Positions 1 to 7,800 of a DNA stretch of 15,989 bases are shown piece by piece. This stretch comes from an uncultured Odoribacter sp. (lineage in GTDB: Bacteria > Bacteroidota > Bacteroidia > Bacteroidales > Marinifilaceae). A program made the position numbers and the translations under genes. Every line of letters begins with the position of its first letter. Position 1 is the stretch's first letter. Under the pieces are notes generated by a model that had not been told where the DNA came from, ran no database searches, and saw only the letters and a program-made list of their open reading frames with translations. The DNA lies in the NCBI GenBank assembly GCA_900544025.1, contig UQTM01000078.1:1-15989 (forward strand), read 5' to 3'.

Positions 1-553
1 TGCACAAAGTTACGGCTCGAAAACCCCGGGACAGGGGGAACTGCCGTTTTGCATCCATGCCCGTTATGAAACCCAGCGTGCTATCCTGACCGACATCGTT
101 GCCTCGCTCCACACGCAAGGCATCCGCAAAATGGTTATTGTCAGCGGTCACGGAGGCAATAATTTTAAAAACATGCTGCGCGACCTCTCGCTCGACTATC
201 CCGATTTCCTGATCGCCACCACCGACTGGTTTGCCATCGTCCCCACACAAGGTTATTTCGAAGCTCCCATAGACGACCATGCCGGGGAAACGGAAACTTC
301 GGTCATGCTGCACTATCATCCCGAACTGGTGAATCCGGAGGAAGCAGGCAAGGGTGAATCTTTCCCCTTTGCCATCCCGGCCCTCAATGAAAAAATAGCC
401 TGGGTTCCCCGCCATTGGGACAAAGCCTCCCGCGACAGCGGTATCGGCGATCCGTCGAAAGCCACCGCAGAAAAGGGTAAACGCTACGCTCAGGCCGTAA
501 CGGAAAAATTATGCAGGCTATTCGTTGAAATGGGTACGCACGAACTGTACTGA
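1..553 (+). CDS. Creatininase-family amidohydrolase, 3' part
   Basis: The frame is open from base 2, so the true start lies upstream of the window; 183 C-terminal residues are visible. The family (creatininase, MftE, the riboflavin-pathway ArfB) contains metal-dependent hydrolases that cleave amide bonds in small cyclic or linear substrates, usually in the cytoplasm. Visible family marks are SGHGGNN (visible residues 48-54), the metal-site motif HAGETETS (about 93-100) followed by LHYHPELV, and the typical C-terminal GDPSKATAEKGKRYA segment. The first in-frame ATG, at 131, falls inside the core fold just before the HGGN strand, so it is not the start. The gene converges on the GH2 gene, with a shared terminator between them. 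The exact substrate cannot be read from the sequence: creatinine is unlikely to be certain, and a generic amidohydrolase role is the safest call. Confidence 0.93.
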   Translation, partial: AQSYGSKTPGQGELPFCIHARYETQRAILTDIVASLHTQGIRKMVIVSGHGGNNFKNMLRDLSLDYPDFLIATTDWFAIVPTQGYFEAPIDDHAGETETSVMLHYHPELVNPEEAGKGESFPFAIPALNEKIAWVPRHWDKASRDSGIGDPSKATAEKGKRYAQAVTEKLCRLFVEMGTHELY

Positions 554-604
554 CCCGGCATTTCCCGGCGGCAGGACTGCCCGGAAACGGCGGCTTTAAT
601 CCAT

Positions 605-645
605 AAAAAATCCCGGACAACCAGCTTTCGCAGTCGTCCGGGATT
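605..645. terminator. Bidirectional intrinsic terminator between convergent genes
   Basis: A perfect 10-bp stem pairs 609-618 (AATCCCGGAC) with 636-645, with a 17-nt loop. On the minus strand the stem is followed by a run of T (complement of the A-run at 605-610), so it is a strong terminator for the GH2 transcript ending at 703. On the plus strand it is followed by CTTTACAC, a weaker U-tract, and serves the creatininase-family gene ending at 553. The rest of 554-702 shows nothing further. Confidence 0.85.
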
Positions 646-702
646 CTTTACACAAATTTAATATAACAACATAAACAGTCCGTAAACTGCCTATACTTCC
701 GG

Positions 703-2721
703 TCAGTCCAGACAAATTTCCACTTCGTCGGCCAAACGGGGTTTGGCAACCTTAGCGGTAAACACGTTCTTGCCTTTCTCCAGATTCACTTTCTCCCACA
801 CGAACATGCCGTATTCACCCTTCCGTTTCCCCTGGGATTTCCCGTTCACAAACAATTCCACTTCATTGCAGTTAGAATACACCTTCACGGTCTGTTCCGG
901 CTTTTCACGGTGGGTTAAACGGCGGTCGGCAATATATACGAACGGTTCGTTCTTATTCCAGTTCGCTTTATAAAAATAGAAAGCATCCTTTTTAAACTTC
1001 CGGTCGAAAGTCACCAGACCTTTATCGTTCTTTCCGGCAATTTCCCCCTCCGTACGGTGGGCTGCCCCGAAATCGAACATATTCCAGACAAAAGTTCCCC
1101 AGATAAACGGACGCTGGTCGATGGCTTTCCAATGCTCTTCGTGGAAATAAGTCTGCCAGTTTTCAGGATGCCAATAGCTGTTGGCCACCGGTTTCTTCAA
1201 CTCTTCCTGCTGGTGTTTTACGCTGGCTCCCGCTCCATACTCGCTCACACCGATACCGCGGTTCGGATATTTCTTGTGCGTGGCGTCCGCCCATTTCCCG
1301 ATAGAGGAAGGATCGCCGCCATACCAGCCGAAATACTGGTTCCACGCAATCACGTCGGTCAGCTCGTTCAGCTCGCCGCCCTGATTGCTGGCAGCCGTCG
1401 TGATACGGGTAGGGTCTTCCTGATGTGCCAGCACATTCAGCTCCCGGATATAATCGCACGGATCGTCACCCACCTGCTTCAGCTCATTGAAAAGTCCCCA
1501 GAAACAAATAGAGGGGTGATTGAAATTCTGGCGGATCAGCTCGATCAACTGCTGCTTACCGTTCGCGCGGAAAGAAGGCTGATCCACAAATCCCTTATCC
1601 CGGTAACCGCCGGGACCGATAAACGGAATCTCCGCCCAAACCACCAATCCGTATTGGTCGCACAGATCGTAAAAATATTTATCCTGCGGATAATGTGCCA
1701 GACGGACGGCATTCACGCCCATCTCCAACATAATCTGCATATCGTCGTCATGATGAAGCGGAGCCAGTGCATTCCCGATCTCAGCCCGGTCCTGATGGCG
1801 GCAAACGCCTCTCAACTGCAAATGCTCCCCGTTCAGGAAAAATCCCTTATCCGGGTCCACATGGAAATAACGGAAACCGATTTTATCCGTCACCCGGTCG
1901 GTCACTTTCCCGTCCTTCGAAACGGATACTTCCACATCGTAACGATACGGGTCTTTCACGCCGTTCCACAAACGCGGTTTCTTCACATCCAGCGGCAACA
2001 CCACTGTGCCGTTCCCCTGGGCATCGATCTCTGCCACAGCTTCCTGCCGGGCTACCACGTTCTTTTTATCGTCTATCATTTTCAGGCTCACCACCGGCTT
2101 GCTGCCTGCCGTGCCCTTCACTCTGATTGTAGCATCCACATGCGCTGCATCCTTGCTCACATTCGTTTGTTTCAGGTAAACCCCGTTCGAGCCGTAATCT
2201 TCCAGGGAAACATGCTCCGGCTCGGTAACGATCAAATCCACATCCCGGTAGATCCCTCCGTACATATTGAAATCGCCCAGCAACGGCATAATATCCAATT
2301 GCAACGCATTGTTCACCCGCACCATGATTTTATTTTTCTCCCCGTATTTCACCCGGTCGGTAATATCCACGGTGAAAGCCGTATAGCCTCCCCGGTGTTC
2401 CGCCGTATGCTTACCGTTGATAAAAATATTGGCCACGGTGTTTACTCCTTTGAAACGCAAAAAAAGCCGTTTTCCTTGCCAATCGGCAGGAATTTCCAGT
2501 GTTTTCTCATAATTCGCAAGTCCTCGGAAATAATCGGCTTTTCCAGCCAAAGCATCCGTATTCCAGGTATGGGGCAGAGTGACCTCCGAATAAACGTTAG
2601 ACCGCACTTCCCATCCCGGGGTAAAACGCCACGAACGGTTCAGGTTCACGGTTTCCCGTCCGAACACACTCCCTCCGGCCAACAGCAAAACAAGTAAAAA
2701 AGGTAGAAAAAAAATTCTCAT
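703..2721 (-). CDS. Secreted glycoside hydrolase family 2 enzyme, beta-galactosidase-like
   Basis: A 672-residue protein with an N-terminal signal peptide (MRIFFLPFLLVLLLAGGSVFG), so it is exported to the periplasm or beyond. Domain order follows GH2: sugar-binding jelly roll (about 25-170, with FNMYGGIYRD), immunoglobulin-like domain (about 175-285), TIM barrel (about 290-590), and a C-terminal DUF4982-like beta domain (about 610-665, EVELFVNGKSQGKR). The retaining catalytic pair is visible: acid/base E413 in WGLFNE and nucleophile E494 in GVSEYGAG. RLAHYPQD (about 340) and FVWNMFDFGAAHRTEG (about 545-560) are like Bacteroides beta-galactosidases of this architecture, so beta-galactosidase is the best guess; beta-glucuronidase or another beta-glycosidase is not excluded. 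The length suits a compact GH2 enzyme, and the ATG at 2721 is placed correctly for the signal peptide. The gene is alone on its transcript and has the shared palindrome at its promoter. Confidence 0.93.
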   Translation of the reverse strand: MRIFFLPFLLVLLLAGGSVFGRETVNLNRSWRFTPGWEVRSNVYSEVTLPHTWNTDALAGKADYFRGLANYEKTLEIPADWQGKRLFLRFKGVNTVANIFINGKHTAEHRGGYTAFTVDITDRVKYGEKNKIMVRVNNALQLDIMPLLGDFNMYGGIYRDVDLIVTEPEHVSLEDYGSNGVYLKQTNVSKDAAHVDATIRVKGTAGSKPVVSLKMIDDKKNVVARQEAVAEIDAQGNGTVVLPLDVKKPRLWNGVKDPYRYDVEVSVSKDGKVTDRVTDKIGFRYFHVDPDKGFFLNGEHLQLRGVCRHQDRAEIGNALAPLHHDDDMQIMLEMGVNAVRLAHYPQDKYFYDLCDQYGLVVWAEIPFIGPGGYRDKGFVDQPSFRANGKQQLIELIRQNFNHPSICFWGLFNELKQVGDDPCDYIRELNVLAHQEDPTRITTAASNQGGELNELTDVIAWNQYFGWYGGDPSSIGKWADATHKKYPNRGIGVSEYGAGASVKHQQEELKKPVANSYWHPENWQTYFHEEHWKAIDQRPFIWGTFVWNMFDFGAAHRTEGEIAGKNDKGLVTFDRKFKKDAFYFYKANWNKNEPFVYIADRRLTHREKPEQTVKVYSNCNEVELFVNGKSQGKRKGEYGMFVWEKVNLEKGKNVFTAKVAKPRLADEVEICLD

Positions 2722-2786
2722 ACAAGCAATTTTATTGAAGTGAATAATAAATCCGGTACAACTCTAAACGCCACAAAAGTTGTCCA

Positions 2787-2798
2787 CGCAATCGATTG
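2787..2798 (-). promoter_or_regulatory. Candidate operator palindrome, GH2 copy
   Basis: A perfect 10-bp palindrome, CAATCGATTG (2789-2798), is preceded by CG on the plus strand and ACG if 2786 is counted. It sits 2 bp downstream of the -7 box of the GH2 promoter, overlapping the predicted transcription start, which is a typical repressor position. The 13-mer ACGCAATCGATTG occurs again at 11290-11302 in front of the four-gene hydrolase operon with the same 2-bp spacing. The central CG and the ACGCAA half-site are reminiscent of LacI-family operators such as the PurR box; the regulator is not in this window. Confidence 0.6.
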
Positions 2799-2800
2799 TT

Positions 2801-2830
2801 CAAAAGTATAAAAAATATTCTACAATCAAA
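2801..2830 (-). promoter_or_regulatory. Bacteroidetes-type promoter of the GH2 gene
   Basis: On the minus strand, TTTG (2830-2827), an 18-nt spacer, then TACTTTTG (2808-2801) match the Bacteroidetes sigma pattern TTTG / TAnnTTTG. The predicted start of transcription, near 2794, leaves a leader of about 70 nt before the ATG at 2721. Confidence 0.7.
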
Positions 2831-2856
2831 AATGTTCACAAAAAACCCGTCGTTTT

Positions 2857-2913
2857 TTTGTAGTGCAAAGTTTTCTACTATTTTTACATTCATAAAAAAT
2901 TTATATAAATTTG
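2857..2913 (+). promoter_or_regulatory. Candidate promoter of the membrane protein / lipoprotein pair
   Basis: TAAATTTG at 2906-2913 fits the TAnnTTTG -7 box perfectly, but its -33 region is only T-rich (near 2881-2885). It would give a leader of under 20 nt to the ATG at 2936. A second option is TTTG (2857-2860), an 18-nt spacer and TATTTTTA (2879-2886), which has the better -33 box and one mismatch at -7. The sequence does not decide between them. This promoter diverges from that of the GH2 gene. Confidence 0.5.
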
Positions 2914-2935
2914 TAAGAACGAATTACATAGGTGC

Positions 2936-4714
2936 ATGCGTACAAATTTTTTTTCCACTTATAGAACAAACGGGATCTTGTTTTACCTGGTTCCTGTTGC
3001 CGTATTTTGTTTCTGGCTCTTCGTGTATCCCTACACGATGATGAATCAGGAATTATTTTCCTTATTCCTCATGACGCCGGACTTTTTTCTGGAGCAGTTG
3101 AAACACCCCGGCGGCCTATCGGATTATATCGGCTGGTTTATCGTCCAGTTTTTCCGTTACCCCTGGCTGGCGGCAATCTGCCAAACGGCGGCATTTATCG
3201 CCGTCTATTTTCTCACGTCCCGCATTACCCGGCGGCTCGGACTGCTGGCCGGAGCGGTCGGCATACTCTACCTGCCCGCCCTGACTTTATTGGGACTGCA
3301 AATGCAATATGAATTTCTGTTTTCGGAAACCATCAAAGTCGTCGGTTATCTGGCCATCTTCTACGGGTATATCCATATCGCCAACCCTAAAATCCGGCTG
3401 CTGCTGTCTTTGGCCGGCTCTCCTTTGTTCCTGATGTTGTTAGGAGGAGGCATTTTCATCTGGCTTTATGTTTTATTCGTGATCTACGAACTGATATTCG
3501 CGCCGAAGCGTATTCCCGTCGCCGGGCTGGTGAGCTGGCTGGTCATCGTTCCCGCCCTGCCTCAGATTTACAAGCGGATAGCCCTGATTCCGCAATCGGA
3601 ACTATACGCCTTGTTTCCTAAACTTACCGAATGCAGCTTTCCGCCGCTATCGACGATTATGTTCGTCTGGCTCCCGGTGTTCCTGCTTTTAGGCCGGGGA
3701 ATACAAAAATACTATACCGGAAAATTATCCTTCGGAAAAATCACGACCGTCGTGTTCAACCTATTGGTGATCGTCGCTGCCGCCTGGATATTGAAAGCCA
3801 ATTGCTATTATCCCCATGTGGAACAGCAATTTCACCTATACCGTGCCGTAACAGAAGAAAATTGGGACGAGGTGCTGAAGGTAGCCAAAGATTATAAAGG
3901 CGGACGGTATTCCGCCATCGTTCTCTACAATATCGCTTTGGCACAAAAGGGACGGTTGGCGGACGACGCCCTCGACTATCAGCAGGTAGGGATGGCAGGA
4001 TTGCTGCATCCCTGGGAAGGAAATTATTTCAGCCATCTTTACGGCTCGGAAGTTTTTTACCGTTTAGGGGAAATGAACGAAGCTCTGCGCTGGGCATTCG
4101 AAGCGGCGGTATGTAAAGCCGACGCCACCCCGCCCCACCTGACGAAACGTATCGTGGAAATATTGATTCAACTGGAAAAATACGAAGCGACCCGGCCTTT
4201 CCTTTACCGGCTGGTGCAAACGTGGCATTATGCCGACTGGGCGAGAAAAACCCTGCGTACCTTGCCTTCAAAGGCCGTTCCCAGTCCGCCTACGGCAGAA
4301 ACCGATTTTATCTGCGGTTCGTTCGGGCCGTTTTTCGACCTGACCGGGATGTTGCAGAACCATCCGGCAAATACCAATCTTAGAGACTACCTGCTGACCG
4401 GTTTGTTACTGGAAAAAAGAATCGAGAATTTCTATGCCGATTTTTGTGAGTATTTCCGCCCCGGTGTAAAAACGGTGCTGCCTAAAATATATGAAGAAGC
4501 CCTGATTATCGTCTATCAAAAAGGGATCGACCGCGATGTGTTTAAAAAATATAGCATCACCCAGGAGTGCGGCGACCGTTTTTCGGCCTATTCCGACGGC
4601 ATAAAAGCTCATGGGCTGAAAGATCCGGAAACTCCTAAACTGCTGGCTCCGAAGTTCCGCAACACGTATTGGTATTATTTCCATTTTACCTCTACCAGTT
4701 CGGTTTCCTATTAA
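2936..4714 (+). CDS. DUF6057-type polytopic membrane protein with TPR-like C-terminal half
   Basis: 592 residues. The N-terminal half (about 12-290) is very hydrophobic, with roughly eight or nine membrane segments (for example 13-33, 65-93, 102-120, 135-149, 155-187, 196-210, 240-254, 269-288). The C-terminal half (about 295-592) is soluble and helical, with TPR-like helix pairs in the stretch around VTEENWDEVLKVAKDY, YNIALAQKGRLADDA and YRLGEMNEALRWAFEA. It resembles the Bacteroidales family DUF6057, for which I know no established function. It precedes the lipoprotein gene by 36 bp, so the two are probably co-transcribed, and the soluble domain may face the periplasm and work with the lipoprotein. 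The start at 2936 puts the first membrane helix at a normal distance from the N-terminus. The family call is from recognition of overall pattern; the function is unknown. Confidence 0.85.
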   Translation: MRTNFFSTYRTNGILFYLVPVAVFCFWLFVYPYTMMNQELFSLFLMTPDFFLEQLKHPGGLSDYIGWFIVQFFRYPWLAAICQTAAFIAVYFLTSRITRRLGLLAGAVGILYLPALTLLGLQMQYEFLFSETIKVVGYLAIFYGYIHIANPKIRLLLSLAGSPLFLMLLGGGIFIWLYVLFVIYELIFAPKRIPVAGLVSWLVIVPALPQIYKRIALIPQSELYALFPKLTECSFPPLSTIMFVWLPVFLLLGRGIQKYYTGKLSFGKITTVVFNLLVIVAAAWILKANCYYPHVEQQFHLYRAVTEENWDEVLKVAKDYKGGRYSAIVLYNIALAQKGRLADDALDYQQVGMAGLLHPWEGNYFSHLYGSEVFYRLGEMNEALRWAFEAAVCKADATPPHLTKRIVEILIQLEKYEATRPFLYRLVQTWHYADWARKTLRTLPSKAVPSPPTAETDFICGSFGPFFDLTGMLQNHPANTNLRDYLLTGLLLEKRIENFYADFCEYFRPGVKTVLPKIYEEALIIVYQKGIDRDVFKKYSITQECGDRFSAYSDGIKAHGLKDPETPKLLAPKFRNTYWYYFHFTSTSSVSY

Positions 4715-4750
4715 AAAGATAAAAATTAAATTCATATACACCGACCGATC

Positions 4751-6199
4751 ATGAAAAACTATTATATCGCTTGTTTCATTTTATTGCTGCTCGGCAGTTG
4801 CAAGCCCAATATCACGTCTTACGAAGACATAGGCATCGATCCGCCTATCGTGCCGGACTATGCCGGAGTGACCATACCTAAAAATATCGCTCCCCTGAAT
4901 TTTTATGTCGATGACTATTGCCAGCAGATCGAAGTGCGCTTTATGCTCGGAGACGAGGAGCAGTTCGCTTTTTACAGTAAACATTTCACCGATCTGCCGC
5001 TGAAACGCTGGAAATCCCTGTTACAGAAAGCCTATGAGCAGAAACAGCCCATACGGATAGAGATCGCCAAAGAAGTGAAAAAGCAATGGCTGCGATACAA
5101 CCCCATCGAAATCCGGGTGGCGGAGGAAATCGATCCATACATCGCCTACCGCCTGATCGAGCCGGGATATGTGGGCTGGTATATCATGGGTATCTATCAG
5201 CGAAATCTCTCTAATTTCGACGAAAGTCCGATTATGGAAAATACGCTCACGGAGAAAAACTGTATGAATTGCCACGCCTTTTCAAACTATAGCCCCGACC
5301 GTTTTTCTTTCCACATGCGTGGAGATCTTGCCGGGACGGTAATCGCCAAAGACGGAAAACTTACACTGCTCGACACCAAGACAGACCTCACGTCCACCAC
5401 ATTTACCTATCCGGCCTGGCATCCGTCGGGAAAGCTCATTGCTTATTCCACCAATAAAACCTGGCAGCTTTTCCATGCCCTGAAAGAAAAGCAGGTCGAA
5501 GTATATGACGAATTTTCGGACATCGTCCTGTACGATGTGGAGAACAACCGGGTTATCGTCGATAGCATCCTTTGCTCTTCCTCGAAATTCGAAACTTATC
5601 CTTCGTGGTCGCCGGACGGACGGACACTTTATTTCTGCACCACCGATTCGACTTCCACACCCGAAAATTTCGAACAGTTACAATACACGATTTGCAGCAT
5701 CGGTTTCGATCCCGCCACCCTGCAATTCGACGGCAAAATCGACACGGTTTACAACCCCGGCGGTAGCAATGTATTCCCACGCATCTCCCCCGACGGGCGT
5801 TTCCTGCTGTGCACGCACCTGGATTACGGTTGTTTCCCGATCTGGCATAAGGAAGCCGACCTCCGGATGATCGACCTGCAAACCAAAGAGGAAATCCCCG
5901 GCGAAGCCAACAGCGAAGATTCGGAAAGCTATCACTCCTGGTCGTCCGACGGAAAATGGGTGATGTTCACCAGCCGCCGGAACAGCGGACTGTTCACAAA
6001 GCTCTATTTTTCTTACGTCAGTCCCGAAGGCAAAATGCACAAAGCCTTCCTGCTGCCCCAAAAGACGTTCGATGTCAATGCCCCGCGCCTGCAATCGTAC
6101 AACGTCCCGGAATTTATTTCCGGCAAAGTGAACATATCCCCGTACGCCATCGCCCAATGCGCCCGGAGCACCCCTGTTAAAGTCCAGGCCGAACCATAG
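4751..6199 (+). CDS. TolB-like PD40 propeller lipoprotein with a CxxCH heme-type motif
   Basis: 482 residues starting with a lipoprotein signal (MKNYYIACFILLLLGSC, lipobox LGSC, lipid-modified Cys17). A mixed N-terminal region (about 20-165) is followed by CMNCH at 171-175, the covalent heme-attachment signature of c-type cytochromes, and then by a beta-propeller with at least four PD40 blades: PAWHPSGKLIAYS (221), PSWSPDGRTLYF (284), PRISPDGRFLL (343) and HSWSSDGKWVMF (395). Relatives in Bacteroides are sometimes annotated as TolB-like or cytochrome c biogenesis proteins. It is likely anchored in the inner or outer membrane facing the periplasm and is paired with the upstream membrane protein. 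Heme binding is inference: the motif suits it, but no distal ligand can be assigned. Other Cys residues (57, 275, 296, 315, 354, 361, 470) are scattered through the protein. Confidence 0.88.
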   Translation: MKNYYIACFILLLLGSCKPNITSYEDIGIDPPIVPDYAGVTIPKNIAPLNFYVDDYCQQIEVRFMLGDEEQFAFYSKHFTDLPLKRWKSLLQKAYEQKQPIRIEIAKEVKKQWLRYNPIEIRVAEEIDPYIAYRLIEPGYVGWYIMGIYQRNLSNFDESPIMENTLTEKNCMNCHAFSNYSPDRFSFHMRGDLAGTVIAKDGKLTLLDTKTDLTSTTFTYPAWHPSGKLIAYSTNKTWQLFHALKEKQVEVYDEFSDIVLYDVENNRVIVDSILCSSSKFETYPSWSPDGRTLYFCTTDSTSTPENFEQLQYTICSIGFDPATLQFDGKIDTVYNPGGSNVFPRISPDGRFLLCTHLDYGCFPIWHKEADLRMIDLQTKEEIPGEANSEDSESYHSWSSDGKWVMFTSRRNSGLFTKLYFSYVSPEGKMHKAFLLPQKTFDVNAPRLQSYNVPEFISGKVNISPYAIAQCARSTPVKVQAEP

Positions 6200-6243
6200 G
6201 CCGGATAAAATACTATTCAGGCTAACCATTGAATATATAAAGC

Positions 6244-6290
6244 AAACCGGGGAGAGCAGCATAAAACTGCTTTCCCCGGTTTATTTTATC
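6244..6290 (+). terminator. Intrinsic terminator of the 2936-6199 transcript
   Basis: A 16-bp stem pairs 6244-6259 with 6267-6282 (one G-U pair) around a 7-nt loop, and is followed by the T-rich TATTTTATCC. It lies 45 nt after the lipoprotein stop codon. Confidence 0.88.
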
Positions 6291-6368
6291 CTCCGTCCGA
6301 TTGTCGATCGAACCATCACCCCAAACGGCTATCGGGTACTATCCCTCATCCGTAAACTTCACGCCACA

Positions 6369-6400
6369 AAAAAAGCTGCCTTGAAAAAAGCAGCTTTTTT
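6369..6400. terminator. Terminator at the end of the hydrolase operon, usable in both directions
   Basis: An 11-bp stem (6369-6379 AAAAAAGCTGC with 6390-6400 GCAGCTTTTTT) around a 10-nt loop carries A and T tracts on both sides. On the minus strand it begins only 3 nt after the stop codon of the last operon gene (6404-6406). On the plus strand it is a backup for the terminator at 6244. Confidence 0.85.
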
Positions 6401-6403
6401 ATT

Positions 6404-6859
6404 TTATTTCTGTTCGGCCAAACCGTTCAACGATTTCCTTTCTTCCGGCCATTTCGTTTCAGCGAGTTTCTTTTGGATCTTCCCGCATTCCTTAATGACC
6501 AACCGGAGCCCGCTGACGTAAGCGATCAGGGAAATCCCGGCGATCAGCGCCACCCTGAACGGATACACCGCAGCAGGAGAGGCGAGGAACAGCAGCAAGC
6601 CTGCAAATAAAAGCAAACTGCCTGCATGATTCACCCGTTTGAAAGGGCTGAACAGCACCAGAACATTAGCGGCAAAACAAATGGCGGCAAAAACGGCAAA
6701 ATAATATTGCACGGTAAGCCCCCACGCAATTCCCCACGTCACAGGAGAGGCACTCAGGGCATAAGCTCTAAAGGCCAGGAAAACCCCGCCCTGCGCAAAT
6801 AAAACCTGCAACAGGGCCATCCCCGAAGCCACCGCTATTTTGGCTAATACCGATTTCAT
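6404..6859 (-). CDS. Small membrane protein of unknown function, last gene of the hydrolase operon
   Basis: 151 residues with four predicted membrane helices (about 8-31, 48-71, 79-97 and 101-123) and a charged, probably cytoplasmic tail (KIQKKLAETKWPEERKSLNGLAEQK). I do not recognise the family and see no catalytic motif. The gene begins 20 bp after the phosphodiesterase gene and ends directly at the operon terminator, so it is very likely co-transcribed with the three exported hydrolases. This makes an accessory membrane role possible, but nothing in the sequence shows which. The ATG at 6859 is the only sensible start: it puts the first helix near the N-terminus, and the membrane pattern supports a real gene. 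Confidence 0.8.
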   Translation of the reverse strand: MKSVLAKIAVASGMALLQVLFAQGGVFLAFRAYALSASPVTWGIAWGLTVQYYFAVFAAICFAANVLVLFSPFKRVNHAGSLLLFAGLLLFLASPAAVYPFRVALIAGISLIAYVSGLRLVIKECGKIQKKLAETKWPEERKSLNGLAEQK

Positions 6860-6879
6860 GCCGCCGGACGGTAACAGGC

Positions 6880-7773
6880 TTATTTAAAAACCTCGGTCAC
6901 CGGACGGGCAATCCACACCTGCGGGCGTTTCAGGCCGAAAATATAAGCGATCGTAGCCGCTGTATCGTACTGCATCACCGAAGAGGTGATCTGATGCCCG
7001 ACCTTTACGTTCTTTCCGCATACGATAAACGGAATCTGCATTTCTTTCATGGTCTTCCCGCCGTGTCCTTTATCCACTCCGCCGTGGTCTGCTGTCAGGA
7101 TGAAAATAGTTTCATCGTAGATACCCGCTTCTTTCACGGCATTTACAATTTCAGCGATATAACCGTCCAATTCTTTCAATTTGGCATAATACTCGTCCGT
7201 ATCGTGTCCCTTACTATGTCCGGTTCCATCCGGCTCGTCGAAAGCGACCATCGTAAAAGTCGGTTTCTTAGCCTTGATATAATCGGCTGCATTCTTTGAA
7301 GTTCCAGCGCCTTTGGTCTGTACGAAATGATCGACCGCCGCTTTTTCACACAGGTTGGCCATACCACCCCATTCATAGATATAACCGATTTCAGCATCCG
7401 GTTTCTGGTCGCGTAGCAAGCCGATCACCGAGGGGAAAAGTCCGTAATGGGTAAGTTCCCGCGAAGGCAGGTCGGGTTTCGTGCTGCCCCAGGTGGTAAA
7501 CCCGTGCAATTCAGGCCCTGCACCCATAATCATCGAAGCCCAGTTACAAGCACTCGAAGAGGGCAGGATACTCCGGGATTCCAGCGTATAGCTCCCGTCT
7601 TTCATCAGGCTTTTCACGGTAGGCATGTCCGCTTTCGGCAGACTGTATGCCCCCCAGCCGTCCAATCCGATTAAAACCACATGCTTTACACCTTTCACAC
7701 CCTTTTCTTTGGCAGCCATCGTTGTCAGGCAAGCAACGAATAAACAAACCAACAACAAACTTAATTTTCTCAT
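6880..7773 (-). CDS. Exported alkaline-phosphatase-superfamily phosphodiesterase/phosphatase
   Basis: 297 residues with a signal peptide (MRKLSLLLVCLFVACLTTMAA). It belongs to the type I phosphodiesterase / nucleotide pyrophosphatase branch of the alkaline phosphatase superfamily, two-metal enzymes that hydrolyse phosphate mono- or diesters. The metal and catalytic motifs are present in order: LIGLDGWG (D38), nucleophile region ILPSSSACNWASMIMG (Ser74 aligned with the Thr of the NPP motif TFPN), GAGPELHG, FDEPDGTGHSKGH (D179, H186), TADHGG (D229, H230) and GHGG (H237). At about 300 residues it is a minimal-length member lacking the inserts of larger enzymes. It lies 27 bp downstream of the sulfatase gene and 20 bp upstream of the membrane protein gene. 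The substrate is unknown; phosphorylated sugar or lipid head groups would suit the operon, but that is inference. Confidence 0.88.
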   Translation of the reverse strand: MRKLSLLLVCLFVACLTTMAAKEKGVKGVKHVVLIGLDGWGAYSLPKADMPTVKSLMKDGSYTLESRSILPSSSACNWASMIMGAGPELHGFTTWGSTKPDLPSRELTHYGLFPSVIGLLRDQKPDAEIGYIYEWGGMANLCEKAAVDHFVQTKGAGTSKNAADYIKAKKPTFTMVAFDEPDGTGHSKGHDTDEYYAKLKELDGYIAEIVNAVKEAGIYDETIFILTADHGGVDKGHGGKTMKEMQIPFIVCGKNVKVGHQITSSVMQYDTAATIAYIFGLKRPQVWIARPVTEVFK

Positions 7774-7800
7774 ACTATCTTATTTTAAAATTTAATACGT

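Noticed and set aside
1057..2697. 546-codon open frame on the plus strand
   Set aside because: It lies wholly opposite the GH2 gene, and its translation shows no family motif, signal peptide or sensible composition. It is an antisense shadow of a strongly coding frame.
2796..3041. 81-codon open frame overlapping the start of the DUF6057-type gene
   Set aside because: It is in a different frame, spans the divergent promoter region and has a low-complexity Lys/Phe/Ile composition.
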